A DNA stretch of 64,000 bases from the NCBI GenBank assembly GCA_024734495.1, contig JALMQS010000030.1, positions 10,084,378-10,148,377 of the forward strand, given 5' to 3'. Below the pieces are notes generated by a model. That model was not told the DNA's origin. It saw nothing but the letters and a program-made list of their open reading frames with translations, and did not search any database. Origin of the DNA: Forficula auricularia (taxonomy: Eukaryota > Arthropoda > Insecta > Dermaptera > Forficulidae). The position numbers and the translations under genes are program-made. How positions within the stretch are numbered: position 1 is the stretch's first letter; each line of letters starts with the position of its first letter. Positions 53,386-64,000 of the stretch are shown here, piece after piece.

Positions 53386-54837
53386 TAGATTTGATTGAAT
53401 ATAATGAGAAACAAAAATAAAACTTTTTGACATTTCTAGTTGATTCGCTCCCGGAGAGAAGAAAGTGAATCTTTTCATTAAATTTCATTTAAACTACAAA
53501 ATTCTTATTCAAAATGCTATTTTCTTATATTAAAAAGATACTGTGAACCTCCTGATAGATGATATCGATAAAATAAAATGGATTTCTTTCTCATTTATAA
53601 TTCTTTTGGTCTGTTATTTATATCGAGAGGAAGATGTGATGCAAACCTGTGGACATCAAAAACAAATTATTTGTTTTTGATTAATCAAATCCAATCAGTG
53701 TCTTTGACACAGAAATGAAATTTCAATAGATTTGATTGAATATACAATAAGAAAAAATAAAACTTTTTGGAATTTCTGGTTGATACGCTTCCGTATAAAA
53801 GAAACTGAATGTTTTCATGAAATGAAAAAAAGCCCACAAATTGTTTGCTATTTCAAATGTCATTGTTTTAATTAAATAATTATGAGTTTATTTGATTCGA
53901 TATTTTTATTTACTTTGAGATGAAAATATCTTGGCATGCCCTCAAAAGCATGATTTCCGATTCTTCGTTCAAAACTCTAGTTCTACATTATATAATAATA
54001 TAAATAAATCATTCGAATTGATTTCTTAATAATCCCAAACGGAAATATTAATGCTAAAAATATTTGTTAACGCCTAAAGATATTATGACTATATTTTTAA
54101 AAATTTTAAAACATATGATTCATGGAGATAAATAAATTCTTTTATATAGAATACTTTGCTTTTGATTCATTAATTGATAACATTTTTGTGATATTTTATA
54201 AAATAATGATTGCATTATTAAACAATTATTATTATTATTATTAAATCATAAAGAATTGATATTTTTAATCGACCAAGCTGATGATTTGGACAAATGAAGT
54301 TGTACCATTGAAGTACTTCCATTCTTCCCAAAAGAAGTAAATTCACTTGTGAACATTTAATATAACACCCACGTTGAATATTTATTATATTAGATTAAAA
54401 ATGTTGTAAAAAGTTCGAAGACAGTGGTTTAGATAATTTAAACGCTAAGAAGATATGAAATTTCAATGGATTTATTTAATATGTAATGAGAAAAAAATAA
54501 AACTATTTGGCATTTTTAGGTGATTCGCTCCCGGAGAAAAAGAAATTGAATCTTTTCATAAAATTTCATTTGAATTACAAAATTCTTAATCAAAATGCTA
54601 TTTTATTATATTAAAAAGATATTGTGAACCACCTGATAGATGATATCGATAAAATAAAATCGATTTCTTTCTCATTTATAATTCTTTTGGTCTGTTAGTT
54701 ATATCGAGAGGTGGATGTGATGCAAAGACATCAAAAACATTAATTGTTTTTGATACATCAAATCCAATCAGTCTCTCTGGCACACTAATGAAAGAAATTT
54801 CAATAGATTTGATTGAATATACAATAAGAAAAAATAA

Positions 54838-56226
54838 GCTGATGTGTTCTGATGTGGCCATCCACTTACCATACAACCTGGCCCCCAGTGGCGTAGCGAG
54901 CTTAACTCGCGCCCGGGGCACAATACCTTTTTAGCGCCCCCCCCCCCCCATTCGAAAACCATATAATATTATATGTAAAATATACTCGCAAATTAATAAA
55001 TAAATAAAGTCATAGGCTCAAGCTAGGCTTTAAATTTGAGACAAAAAATGTAGTTGAGAAAACAAGACTAGATTTTGAAATGTATATGATCATATAGAAT
55101 TAGTTCAAAAGATACCTATTATTTATTTTACATATTTATAAAGAAATATTTTAAAAAACGCAGTTTTAAAACAATAAAAAAGTAAATATTTATTATCTCT
55201 AAGGAGATACATATATTTAATAATAATATGATTATAATACATTAATAAAACTAATTACTATGTATAAATTTCCCTTGCTTTTTGATGAAGCAAATTTATC
55301 AATAATTTCATCAAAGTTGATCATTTCAAATTTTTCTCTTTCCACACTTAAAAATGGTAGGTCACTTAGGCGATCTTGTCCCATCGTTCCTTTTTTTCCT
55401 TTTTATTTAAGAATTAACATTTATGATATTACACTGGCACTAAATTTAAAATATATTTTCCAGAAATCAATTATAATAAAAATAAAAATTATCCAGCAAT
55501 TTTTTGTTTTGCGGACCATTTGGCGCCCCTTTGTGAGTAGCGCCCGGGGCATGATGACCCCCCTTGCCCCCCTTCGCTGCGCCACTGCTGGCCCCTCACT
55601 TATATTTAATATTTAATAAAATTATTTATATTAATGTAGGGGGCGTTAGTTTTTGCATTTTCAGACTCCTGGGGGCCCACTGATTATGTATACAAAATTT
55701 GGTTGAGTTTGGTAAATGGTCAAGATTTTCATTTTTTGACCCCCCCCCCCCATTTTGGGCGATTAGTTTTTCCATTTTTAGACTTCTGGTGGTCCACTGA
55801 TTATGTATACAAAATTGGCTTGAGTTTGCTCAAATGGCCTAGATTTTTAATTTTTCACCCCCCTCCACCCCCCTTAATTTTGGGTCGATAAGCACCAAAA
55901 TCTAATCAGCTCTTAATCTCAATGGACCAAAACTACGTGTGAAATTTGGTTTCGATATTCAACCTAGTTTTTGAGCTAGCTCTTCCACAATATTTGATAA
56001 CCCACAGACTAACTGACAGACATTTTGACAAAACAATTATTATCTCGAAAAATATAATTTTTTCGATGTTTACTTATTAAAGCTTTTTTGTAGAGCGAAA
56101 TGCCATGGTTTTGCTCAATTTTTTTAATCAAAATAGTTTTTGCCGTTTTTGAGATATTTTGAAAAAAAGAAGGAAAAAAAAACACTTTTTTCATGCACGA
56201 TGACAATACTTGACCATACCCTGTAT
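54838..56226 (+). mobile_element. Dispersed repeat family D, copy 8, with clear borders
   Basis: GCTGATGTGTTCTGATGTGG to CTGTATGGTAAAGT. The paralogous unit at 53740-53775 reads straight through (AAGAAAAAATAAAACTTTTT), which defines both borders. The 3' end ACCATACCCTGTATGGT is a hairpin. A hAT MITE (54886-55587) is nested inside. Confidence 0.85.
54886..55587. mobile_element. hAT MITE with perfect 8-bp target duplication
   Basis: Ends CAGTGGCGTAGCGAGC and GCTGCGCCACTG, flanks CTGGCCCC (54878-54885, 55588-55595). Subterminal GCGCCCGGGGCA is present at both ends. The 118-codon frame 55260-55616 runs out of the element and is not a gene. Confidence 0.9.
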
Positions 56227-56854
56227 GGTAAAGTAAAATAAAACTTTTTGGAATTTCTGGTTGATACGCTGCCGGATAGAAGAAACTGAATGTTTTCATG
56301 AAATGAAAAAAAGCCCACAAATTGTTTGCTCTTTCAAATTTCATTGTTTTAATTAAAAATTAGCAATTCTTTAATAGTTTATTTGATTCGATAGTTTCAT
56401 TTACTTTGAAATGAAAACATCTTGGTATGCCCTCAAAAGTACAGATTTCCGATTCTTTATTCAAAACGCTAGGTCTACATTATATAATAATATAAATAAA
56501 TCATTCGAATTGATTTCTTAATATTCCCAAACGGAAATATTAACGCTAAATATATATATATATATGTTAGAAGTTTTATGATTCATAAATCAATTCTTTT
56601 ATATTTACAATAATTTGCTCTGATTCATGGTTGCTTTATTAAAAAATTATTATTATTATTATTAAATGATAACGAATTGATATTTTTAATCGACCAAGGT
56701 GATGATTTGGAAAAATGAAGTTGTACCATTGAAGTACTTCCATTCTTCCCAAAGAAGTAAATTCACTTGTAAACATTTAATAAGACCCACGTGATATATT
56801 TATTATATTAGATTAAAATTGAAAGCAAAAATGTTCGAAGACAGTGGGTTAGAG

Positions 56855-58163
56855 CAGTGTTTTTCAACCTTTTTTCATACGCGACCCCCTTAGTATGAAA
56901 ATAAATTTCACGACCCCCTTGTTTGTAACCTGTATTTTATTATGTTACAAATATCAAATCCATACAAAATTTTCATTATTAGGTATCGGAAAAATACACA
57001 ATTTAAAATACCTATTACAGACATATTTTTCTTCGATTCGTTTTCGTCAACTCAATCTTTTATTGGAAATTTTCATTAAAAAAATGGGGCATTCCACGCC
57101 AATTCGGACTGTTTGAAAATTTTTAATTTTTTAGTATCCATCAAAAAACTCTTCCTCGTAAATTTTGAAATTTTTTGATCACCGGTTTAAAAGATATCGA
57201 ATTTCGGTTTTTCGCTCATAACTTGTTCAAGGATGGTAGAAATTCAAAAAAAATTTTTTGAAATTTTTGTTTTTTACATACTTTTAAGAAAAAAATACAA
57301 AATACTTATCTAAAGTGTTTTTATTTGTGATTTTTGAGTTTGAAAATTTTAATCTTGTTTTTGAAACTGTACCTATGTACTCTTCGATTTTTTTGATAAT
57401 TTTAAACTACTATTCATTCTATAATTATATTTTAAGAGAGGGTTCATAGTGGTCCTATGATAATTACTATTTTTTTTTATTTTGATTTTCTTTCAACAAA
57501 CTAAAATACTAATTATTTATTTTATACACTTGTTAACGATAAAAATTAATTCAAAATAACTAAAAAAAGAGAACTCAATATCAAAAAGTAGTTTTAATAA
57601 TGATTAATAGCGAATAGAATTTTTTTTCGAAATTTTCAAAAATCGAAAAAAATATAAATTATCATAGGAACACTATCAATCCAGTCTTGAAATGTGTAAA
57701 ATGAATACAAGTTTAAAATAAAAAATTATCAAAAAAATAAAAAAGTACCGTCTCAAAAAAAAGATTAAATTTTTCAAACTCAAAAATCGCATATAAAAAC
57801 ACTTTAAATAATTTTTTAATATTTTTTTCTAAAAAGTATGTAAAAAAATCAAAGATTTCAAAAAGAAATTTGAATTTCGACCATTTTTGAAGAAGTTATG
57901 AGCGAAAAAACGAAATTAAGCCAATTAATCTTTTAAACAGGTGATCAAAAAAATTTCAAAATTTACCCGGAAGAGTTTTTTGATGGGTAGGTACTAAAAA
58001 ATGTCAAAAAATTAAGGAAATCAAAAATTGAAAATTTTCAAACCGTTGGATTTGGTGTGGAATGCCTCAAATATATTTTTAAACTTTGTTTTTTTTCTTT
58101 TCATTTTTTACTGAGGCTTCGCGACCCCCCAGGGGGTCACGACCCACAGGTTTAAGAACGCTG
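56855..58163. mobile_element. hAT MITE with nested fold-back
   Basis: Ends CAGTGTTTTTCAACC and GGTTTAAGAACGCTG. Flanks GGTTAGAG and GCTTAGAT are a decayed 8-bp duplication, and the paralogous empty site at 54427-54437 reads GTGGTTTAGAT. The arms carry GCGACCCCCTTAG and CCCAGGGGGTCACGACCC. A 1-kb fold-back (57086-58067) occupies most of it. Confidence 0.85.
57086..58067. mobile_element. Fold-back element nested in hAT MITE
   Basis: GGGGCATTCCACGCCAA at the left and its diverged complement at the right (TTTGGTGTGGAATGCCTC). Arms of about 350 nt pair with scattered mismatches and the centre (57400-57720) is AT-rich. Non-coding. Confidence 0.75.
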
Positions 58164-58512
58164 GCTTAGATCATTTAAAAACTAAGAAGTTTCCCTGTGG
58201 GTCACTAAACCTGTAAATAATTTGCCCTGACCTAGTCATTTGGGAATATATTTTTAACTTACTAAATCAATTTCGATCAAAATGGAATATAATTAATAAT
58301 AAGTAATTGTTTTACAATATTTATTAGTTTCAGATTTTTTAAAAATTATTTCAAAGGAGTAATTAGCGTTTTTTTCAAATTAGACTTCAAATAAACTACA
58401 CTTAAAAATAAAAATTTCCTAATAATAATTATTTGATATAAAAGATAAAATAAAATATTCAATAGATATGAAATTTCAATGCGATTAATTGAATATGTGA
58501 TGACTGATGACA

Positions 58513-59011
58513 TAGAGACCGGATTTTTATGCAGTAAAAAAATGCCAAAATATGCCATAAAAATGCTGAAATATGCAAGTATTATGCAGAATGTGTTGAA
58601 ATATGCAAATATATGCAGTAAAAAATGGCAAAAAATTTTATGAACTAAATAATTAAAATTGAAGACAAAATGACTATATATTTGAAGGAGTGCTATAAGA
58701 GGAATAAAATGATAAAGTTATAGACACCAAGTGTCAAATATCTACTTTTATTGAGTAAAATATTGCACATTTAATATAATATTGTTAAAAAATCTTTAAA
58801 CTCAAAGAAATAATAGGTACACTTGAATAAAATAAACATAATAAATACGGGGGGTAGTTTTAATTAACAGACACGATCGTATTGTATTGATTTTATTTTT
58901 TTACCATTTCTTAAATTTTCTTATTGACGTACAAATAATAAACTAATAAAATAATGCAAATATTTGACCGGCAATAATCTGATCACTACACTAATTTACA
59001 CACCCTTCCAC

Positions 59012-59042
<31 letters not shown>

Positions 59043-59545
59043 TACACACACACAAACACTTAATGGCCAAAATGGGCTATAGTTCCCTAAGGCCATTAAA
59101 ATAATAATAATAATAAAGAAATAATTAACAAATGATCTCAAAAATAATTACAATTTGATTGTAATTGTAAATAATTTATGTTTACAAGTGTCCTCCTGTT
59201 TTATTTCTTCTTTTTTTTAATTCTTTCTCCGAAAAGTTACTTTTAAAACATCCGTATTTGTCATGAAATGTGCAATATTTGAGAAAAAAATCCTTCAAAT
59301 ATGCAATTTTATGCAATATTCTTCAAATATGCAATTTATGCAACACCCTTCAAATATGCAATTTTATGCAACATTCTTCAAATATGCAATTTTATGCAAT
59401 ATTCTTCAAATATGCAATTTTATGCAAAAATGTGCAGTATAAAATTTAACCCACAGTATCCTAGATGCATGATTCTATCTGATCTCCTGGGTCGTATGTG
59501 TCGGCGAACAAAATATGCAATAGCATAGGAATCCGGTCTCTACTG
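58513..59545. mobile_element. hAT-like element rich in ATATGCA words
   Basis: AGAGACCGGATTTTTATGC at the left, GCATAGGAATCCGGTCTCT at the right, CTGATGA on both flanks. The duplicated region shows the empty site (AATATGTAATGAGAAAAAAA at 54478). It contains a TTCAAATATGCAATTTTATGCAA-like repeat of about 29 bp (59290-59430), its mirror near 58540-58625, and a CA repeat (59005-59060). Confidence 0.75.
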
Positions 59546-60225
59546 ATGAGAAAAAAAATAAAATCTTTTGGCATTTCTAGCCGACTCGCTGCCTAAAAGA
59601 AGAAAGTGAATGTTTTTATTAAATTTCAATCAAACCACAAAATTCTTAATTGAAATGCTCTTTTCTTATATTAGAATGATACGGTGAGCCTTCAGATAGA
59701 TGAAATTGATAAAATAAGAGCGTTTTCTTCCCTCTCTTATATTTAAAATTTGATAAATCATTTATAATCATTTACCAAAGAACCACTCACTCTCATCATT
59801 TTGGGCCCATTAGCAATTGAACATATTTTCTTTTAAATATGGAACTCATCTTGAGGATCAAAATTAAAATTTCAAAAATATAAATTACTAGGTAGGTTTC
59901 ACAAATAAGGGAAAATAGCTTTAAGCATTTTTGTGTGAAAATTTTATCATTTTAATCCCCCTCCTTTAGGTCACTATCACTTTCACAATGGCTCTCTTTT
60001 TATTATACAACCATTTTAGAGTAAATTCCATTTTTCTTGGTTTTTTTATTTGAAAATTTAAATTTTTTTTTTTTTTAATATTAAAATTGACCTTGCCCGT
60101 TAGGACATTTGGCCACCGATACATAAAATACATATTTTTTACAAAATTTTACATTATATTTATAAAGTTAATTACATAGCAAAATTGAAAAATAAAAACA
60201 TACATTATTTTAACTAATTTTTTCT

Positions 60226-60812
60226 TTATCCAATTGGATTTTTGACGTTTCGATTATTTATTATTGGTAACCACTGCTGAAGACATGGAGGAATCAAGTT
60301 AAAATCAAAAATAGGCATAGATTCTCATCTAATACTTGAGGAATAACTAATTCTACATTGAATTTTTGTCATTTCGGTTATTATTTGGTAACCATTGCTG
60401 AAGACATGGAAGAATCGAGTTAAAATAAAAAATAACGATCGATTCTTATCTAATACTAGAGGAATAACCTTATTTCATTCCATTTTTGATGTTTTGACTA
60501 TTAATGGCAACCTCTTCTGAAAACTTGGAAGAATCGACTTAAAATCAAAAAAACTAAATTCTTTTTTGGCAAACCACTCAAGCTTGGAAAACTCAAAAAT
60601 GGAATGCAATAAGGTTATTCCTCGGTTATTCCTCTAGTATTAGATAGGAGTCGATCGTTATTTATTATTTTAACCCGATTCCTCCATGTCTTCAGCAATG
60701 GTTACCATTATTAACCGAAACGACAAAAATCCAATCTAGAATTCTTATTCCTCAAGTATTAAATGAGAATCGATACTTATTTTTGAATTTAAATCAACAT
60801 GGACTGCAAATA
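60226..60812. repeat. Family K tandem array, locus 3
   Basis: About five units with GAAGACATGGAGGAATC, TAGAGGAATAACCTTATT and TTTTTGACGTTTCGAT; orientation changes near 60590. The array's right edge is cut by the LINE, then resumes with the CGTTGCAGTTTATTTT block at 61622. Confidence 0.75.
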
Positions 60813-61622
60813 GGAATTTTTTTATTATAATGATATTGATACAAGAAGAAGTTGCACCAAGAAGGTACAACCTCTGAAGTCCGTGGTGGACCCTTGTAAC
60901 GTGAAGATAAGGGGAGATTTAGGGATTGGGTAGCAGTCGAAGGTATCTGTGGATGCTGGTCTTGAAAGATTGAAGGTTATAAGTAGCTGGAAAGACGGTA
61001 GGGGGAATAGAGTTCCAGTCTCTAGATGTCATAGGGATAAATGAATTGGCGAATGCGTTTGTTCGATTAGTATCTAGTTTAAGCGAGTAGTGTTGAATTT
61101 TCGAAAATCGTGTATTTCGCGCAAATGAAACCTTTGGTGGGATTATCGATTTTATTTCGTCAGAACAAAAGCCATGGTAATATCTATAAAAAAGGGAAAG
61201 GGCGGAGACAGATCTACGATGGGCTAGGGAGTCGAGGAGTGTCAGTTAATGTAGGATCGCCTATCAGTCTGATAGCTCGCCTCTGAATTGCATCTAAGGT
61301 ATTAAGAGAATACTTGGAGGCTCCTCTCCACAAATGCGAGCAATATTCAAGACAGGGGCGAATTTGAGCCTTGTATAATATAAGGAGTTGAGTGGGGGTG
61401 AAAAATCGTTTGGTTCGGAAAAGAAAGCCAAGCTTACATGCTGCAGCTTTTGCTACTGAGATAATATGGTCATTCCAAGAGAGGTCAGAACCTAAGGTGA
61501 CACCTAACATTGATATTTTATTACGGAATTCCAATGAGCTCGAATCAAAGGAAATGTCCGGAAGGTTCCTATCTGCGCGCCTAGAAATTAGGCAGCATTG
61601 TGTTTTGCTAGCATTAAAGTTC
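60813..61622 (-). mobile_element. 5'-truncated LINE insertion, minus strand
   Basis: The 3' end (TTCTTGGTGCAACTTCTTC in its own sense) and short A/T-rich tail are at the low end. The 5' break is next to GTTGCAGTTTATTTT. Uninterrupted K/H sequence at 51.65-51.77 kb has no LINE here. Confidence 0.75.
60905..61610 (-). pseudogene. LINE reverse transcriptase, C-terminal relic
   Basis: Same family as 35232-35825. In order: NASKTQCCLISRRADRN, ISMLGVTLGSDLSWNDHII, YKAQIRPCLEYCSHLW, LDAIQRRAIRLI. Then, after a one-base frameshift near 61240, RSVSALSLFYRYYHGFC and SRDWNSIPPTVFPATY to a stop near 60918. It extends about 30 codons further 5' than the 35.2-kb copy. No catalytic box. Confidence 0.85.
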
Positions 61623-61639
61623 GTTGCAGTTTATTTTAA

Positions 61640-62400
61640 CATAATATTATTTAAATTACAATTTTTAATTAAATTACAATTTTACCATTTATAATTAATC
61701 ACAATTCTAGTTAAATCAAAAGGAAGATAATTAAATAATTGTTCCTAATGAAATTATATATCTAACAATAAATCGGCTCAAGTCATTGCTGTGGTTTAAA
61801 TAGGAAAGAAGAATTGACTTAGTGAATTTTAAAATATTCATTTTTTTAAATTTTTTTATTCATTGTATATAAAGGCGAGGTTGAATAGGTTTTGGTTACA
61901 GTTTCTCAAAGATAACAAAATAATATAAAAGGATCTATTGATATGAATTGGAAAGAAAGGTTTATTTGTGTTAATGAAAGAATAAAAAAATGCTTGCTTG
62001 ATTCATTATCTATAAACAAATGGTAAGCTGAGTCATTTCCACGTAATCACTGTTTCTTCTATTCTCATGAAATATTTTGATAAGAAAATTCTTTTTCGTT
62101 TCTTAGCAAAATAAATCATTTGAGCTGAGACGCAATTTAATTGAATTCGATTAGGTGTTAAAGTTTTGAATATTAGCCTTTAGGCCTTTACAAAAAAATG
62201 AATTTTCAGTTTGTGAACCACTAAATAAATAATCTGGAAAAATCTTTCAGTCTGGTCTGTCTGACCTCCCGTGACTTTTAATAATAAAATAAATAAATAG
62301 TTAAAAAACTTGCAACCCTCTTGCAATCCACTCTAGAAACGCAACCTTTTAACAGCATTGCCAGTAAACCTGTAGAGGCTAACAAATAAATGAACAATTT
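61640..62400. other. AT-rich stretch, nothing recognised
   Basis: No repeat partner or coding signal found. Confidence 0.45.
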
Positions 62401-62404
62401 AGCT

Positions 62405-62935
62405 TGGTAATTATCTATCTGACCAAAAACATAAATGTGAAAAAGGGGCCAAGTTCGGTACAAACGGCTTCTCCGACAAAAGAGTTGAGATCTAAACGGT
62501 GTACCAAGTTCCATAGCAGTTGCTTAAATCCTAGCTATAGGGATGAACAACCTTCTTCAATTGATTTAAAAGAAAAATTGTTACATTCTTTTATAGTAAA
62601 TTTATAACTTGGCTAGTTATAATAGTCAATAAATTGCGTTTAACGTGATGATATTTAATACAAGCTTAAGATTTATCTAGTTGTTCTTATTTTATACTCC
62701 AAACAATTTAGTTGGATATTAAACTTGCCAAGTTATAAATTTAATATCAAAGAACGTAACAAATTTTCTTTTAAATCAATTGAAGATCGTTGTTCATCCC
62801 TATAGCTATGATTTAAGAAACTGCTATGGAACTTAGTACCCGTTTAGATCCCAAATCTTTTATCGGCGAAGCCATTGGTACCGAACTTGGCCCCTTTTTC
62901 ACATTTATGGTTTTGGTCAGAAATCATTAATTTTT
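62405..62935. mobile_element. Fold-back element, about 210-bp arms
   Basis: CTGACCAAAAACATAAATGT and GGGGCCAAGTTCGGTAC at the left are mirrored at 62840-62925. AAGTTCCATAGCAGT and GGGATGAACAAC pair further in. Arms are around 90% alike by eye. Non-coding. Confidence 0.75.
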
Positions 62936-62999
62936 CAAAAGTTTTATCCTTTAATTTATCTAATATAATTACATTTAAACTTTTATATTAATAATAATT

Positions 63000-63270
63000 A
63001 AATATTCCTCATAAAACATCTGTTAAAAACCCGGTCGGTTTTTCATAAATTTCAGCCCTTCATTTCGGACCCCGAAGAAGGGAAAGTTTCGATTTTTCAA
63101 TTTCCTCCATTATTAATGTTCCAAGTTTTACCAGTATGCCAAATTTCAGAATTCTAGCTTGATTGTATTTTCACTATATGTTAATTAAGCCTATAATCAA
63201 AATTCACCCCTTCATTTTAGGTCCTGAAAAAGAGAAAGTTTCGCTTTTTCGATTTTTCCCTTTAATTGTA
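63000..63270. repeat. Imperfect duplication
   Basis: TTCAGCCCTTCATTTCGGACC, GAAGGGAAAGTTTCGATTTT and, about 160 nt later, CACCCCTTCATTTTAGGTCC, GAGAAAGTTTCGCTTTTTCG. No coding. Confidence 0.5.
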
Positions 63271-63289
63271 GCCCAAACTCTACCGAACC

Positions 63290-63690
63290 AGGGGCTAGTT
63301 TACCTCCGGAATTCTTTACTCGAAGAGAAATCGTCATGATGCATATTCTCGGGATTTGTAATGTGGTGGTTTCCCGTTGCCTTCCACATGTTGAAGAGAA
63401 GAAAAATGAAAAAGGAAATCAACTCCTAGCCCTCGAAAACCTAATAGCGTCGGGGTCGGTAAAAAAAAACAAGAGTTGGCCAAGGGAGGCCGTATAGGAG
63501 AGAGAAAAAGAGAAGCCTGACACAAGTAAGTGGAAGAAATGTCAGACTTAGCTCGGATAACCCCGTGGTTGCAATCCACGTACTCATCAGAAATGAGTTT
63601 CTGAGGTAGGCGGGGGACAGAGTCGAGTGGAGACGGATTGTTGCATCAAACCAGTCTTAGGACTGTATACTCAATGATGATGATGAAATT
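63290..63690 (+). mobile_element. RTE-like LINE/SINE 3' part
   Basis: GGTTTCCCGTTGCCTTCCAC, then a body ending GCATCAAACCAGTCTTAGGA and GATGATGATGA. The end is shared with 40.22-40.26 kb. No intact ORF; 63334-63579 (minus) is not a known protein. Confidence 0.6.
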
Positions 63691-64000
63691 CTACCAGTAT
63701 GCCGAATTTCAGCATTCTAGGATCAGCGGAAGTACTTTAGGTTTTGATATGTCAGTCAGTCAGTGCTAAAAATGGCACTTTTCAGAGCTTAACTCAAGAA
63801 ATATAATAGATTTATTCATGAAATTTGGGATTCTAGGTGTTCTAGTGGGTCTTATTAGGCATTCAAAATTTCAAGTGTCTAAGTCTAATAGTTTTTGAGT
63901 TATGGGGGGGGGGGGTCGAAAGTAGCTCGAAATGGTTCGTGTAAATATACACATGGCCGGTGGGTCGCCCGTTTTTCCGAACTTGACTGACACACTGCCG
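63691..64000. other. Unrecognised stretch to the window end
   Basis: It contains a G-tract (63905-63914) and TTTTTGAGTTATGG-type words found in several fold-backs. Probably another repeat cut by the window edge. Confidence 0.35.

Larger units (their letters stand above)
52200..59780. repeat. Locally duplicated region with units of several types
   Basis: Unit U1 (TTTCTAGTTGATTCGCTCCC, then GATGATATCGATAAAATAAA) is at 52.54, 53.43, 54.51 and 59.57 kb. Unit U2 (TTAGCGTTTTTTCAAATTA) is at 52.38, 52.92 and 58.36 kb. Unit U3 (TTTCTGGTTGATACGCT, GAAAAAAAGCCCACAAATTG) is at 53.77 and 56.25 kb. Unit U4 (GAAGTTGTACCATTGAAGTA) is at 54.29 and 56.72 kb. The order suggests a duplication of about 2.5 kb on top of older shorter ones. 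Non-coding. Confidence 0.75.

Noticed and set aside
55260..55616. 118-codon frame
   Set aside because: It starts inside a hAT MITE and crosses its end into family D, so it cannot be an ancestral gene.
59301..59528. 75-codon frame with repeated FKYAIL/NMQFYA words
   Set aside because: It is the translation of the 29-bp ATATGCA repeat of a hAT-like element.

Overview
This is a strongly AT-rich stretch of animal nuclear DNA, most likely from an insect. The evidence is jockey/CR1-like LINEs, tRNA-headed SINEs, hAT and Harbinger-like MITEs, Helitron/Helentron-like termini and a dense load of fold-back repeats. I see no bacterial gene organisation and no intact host gene with exons. The only host-derived coding sequence I recognise is a piece of RNF10, a RING-finger protein, sitting inside an LTR-flanked insertion. 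The species cannot be fixed from the sequence.

Layout. 0-5 kb: a partial copy of a dispersed repeat (called family D here), a tRNA-like SINE family, a Harbinger-like MITE, fold-backs and the first GC-rich Helitron-like hairpins. 5-9.2 kb: a GC-rich low-complexity island, then a tandem/segmental array with a unit of about 180 bp, a 115-bp-type array (family K) and the first copies of families H and I. 9.4-20 kb: family I, a complete Helitron-like element with a G-rich core, fold-back complexes with nested SINE and MITE, and two Helitron-like elements lying head to tail. 20-31.5 kb: a LINE relic, hAT MITEs, fold-backs and two more copies of family I (one invaded by families J and H, the other empty). 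31.5-40.7 kb: a second complete Helitron-like element, a small TIR element with a 92-aa ORF, a palindromic MITE invaded by a LINE, a hAT relic and an 82-bp tandem repeat. 40.95-42.29 kb: the RNF10-carrying LTR-type insertion. 42.4-52 kb: a hAT element, a SINE, two abutting long-TIR elements (one with a broken DUF4817-type helix-turn-helix ORF), LINE relics and another K array. 52.2-59.8 kb: a locally duplicated region whose units act as empty sites for four insertions. 59.8-64 kb: a K array interrupted by a LINE, a large fold-back and an RTE-like tail.

The genes here do not form a pathway. The value of the window is its readable nesting: many insertions have target-site duplications and a paralogous uninterrupted copy elsewhere in the window. 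The items most worth following up are the RNF10 capture, two sets of hammerhead-ribozyme-like motifs, the GC hairpin module of the Helitron-like elements, and the unrecognised 92-aa ORF inside a TIR element.
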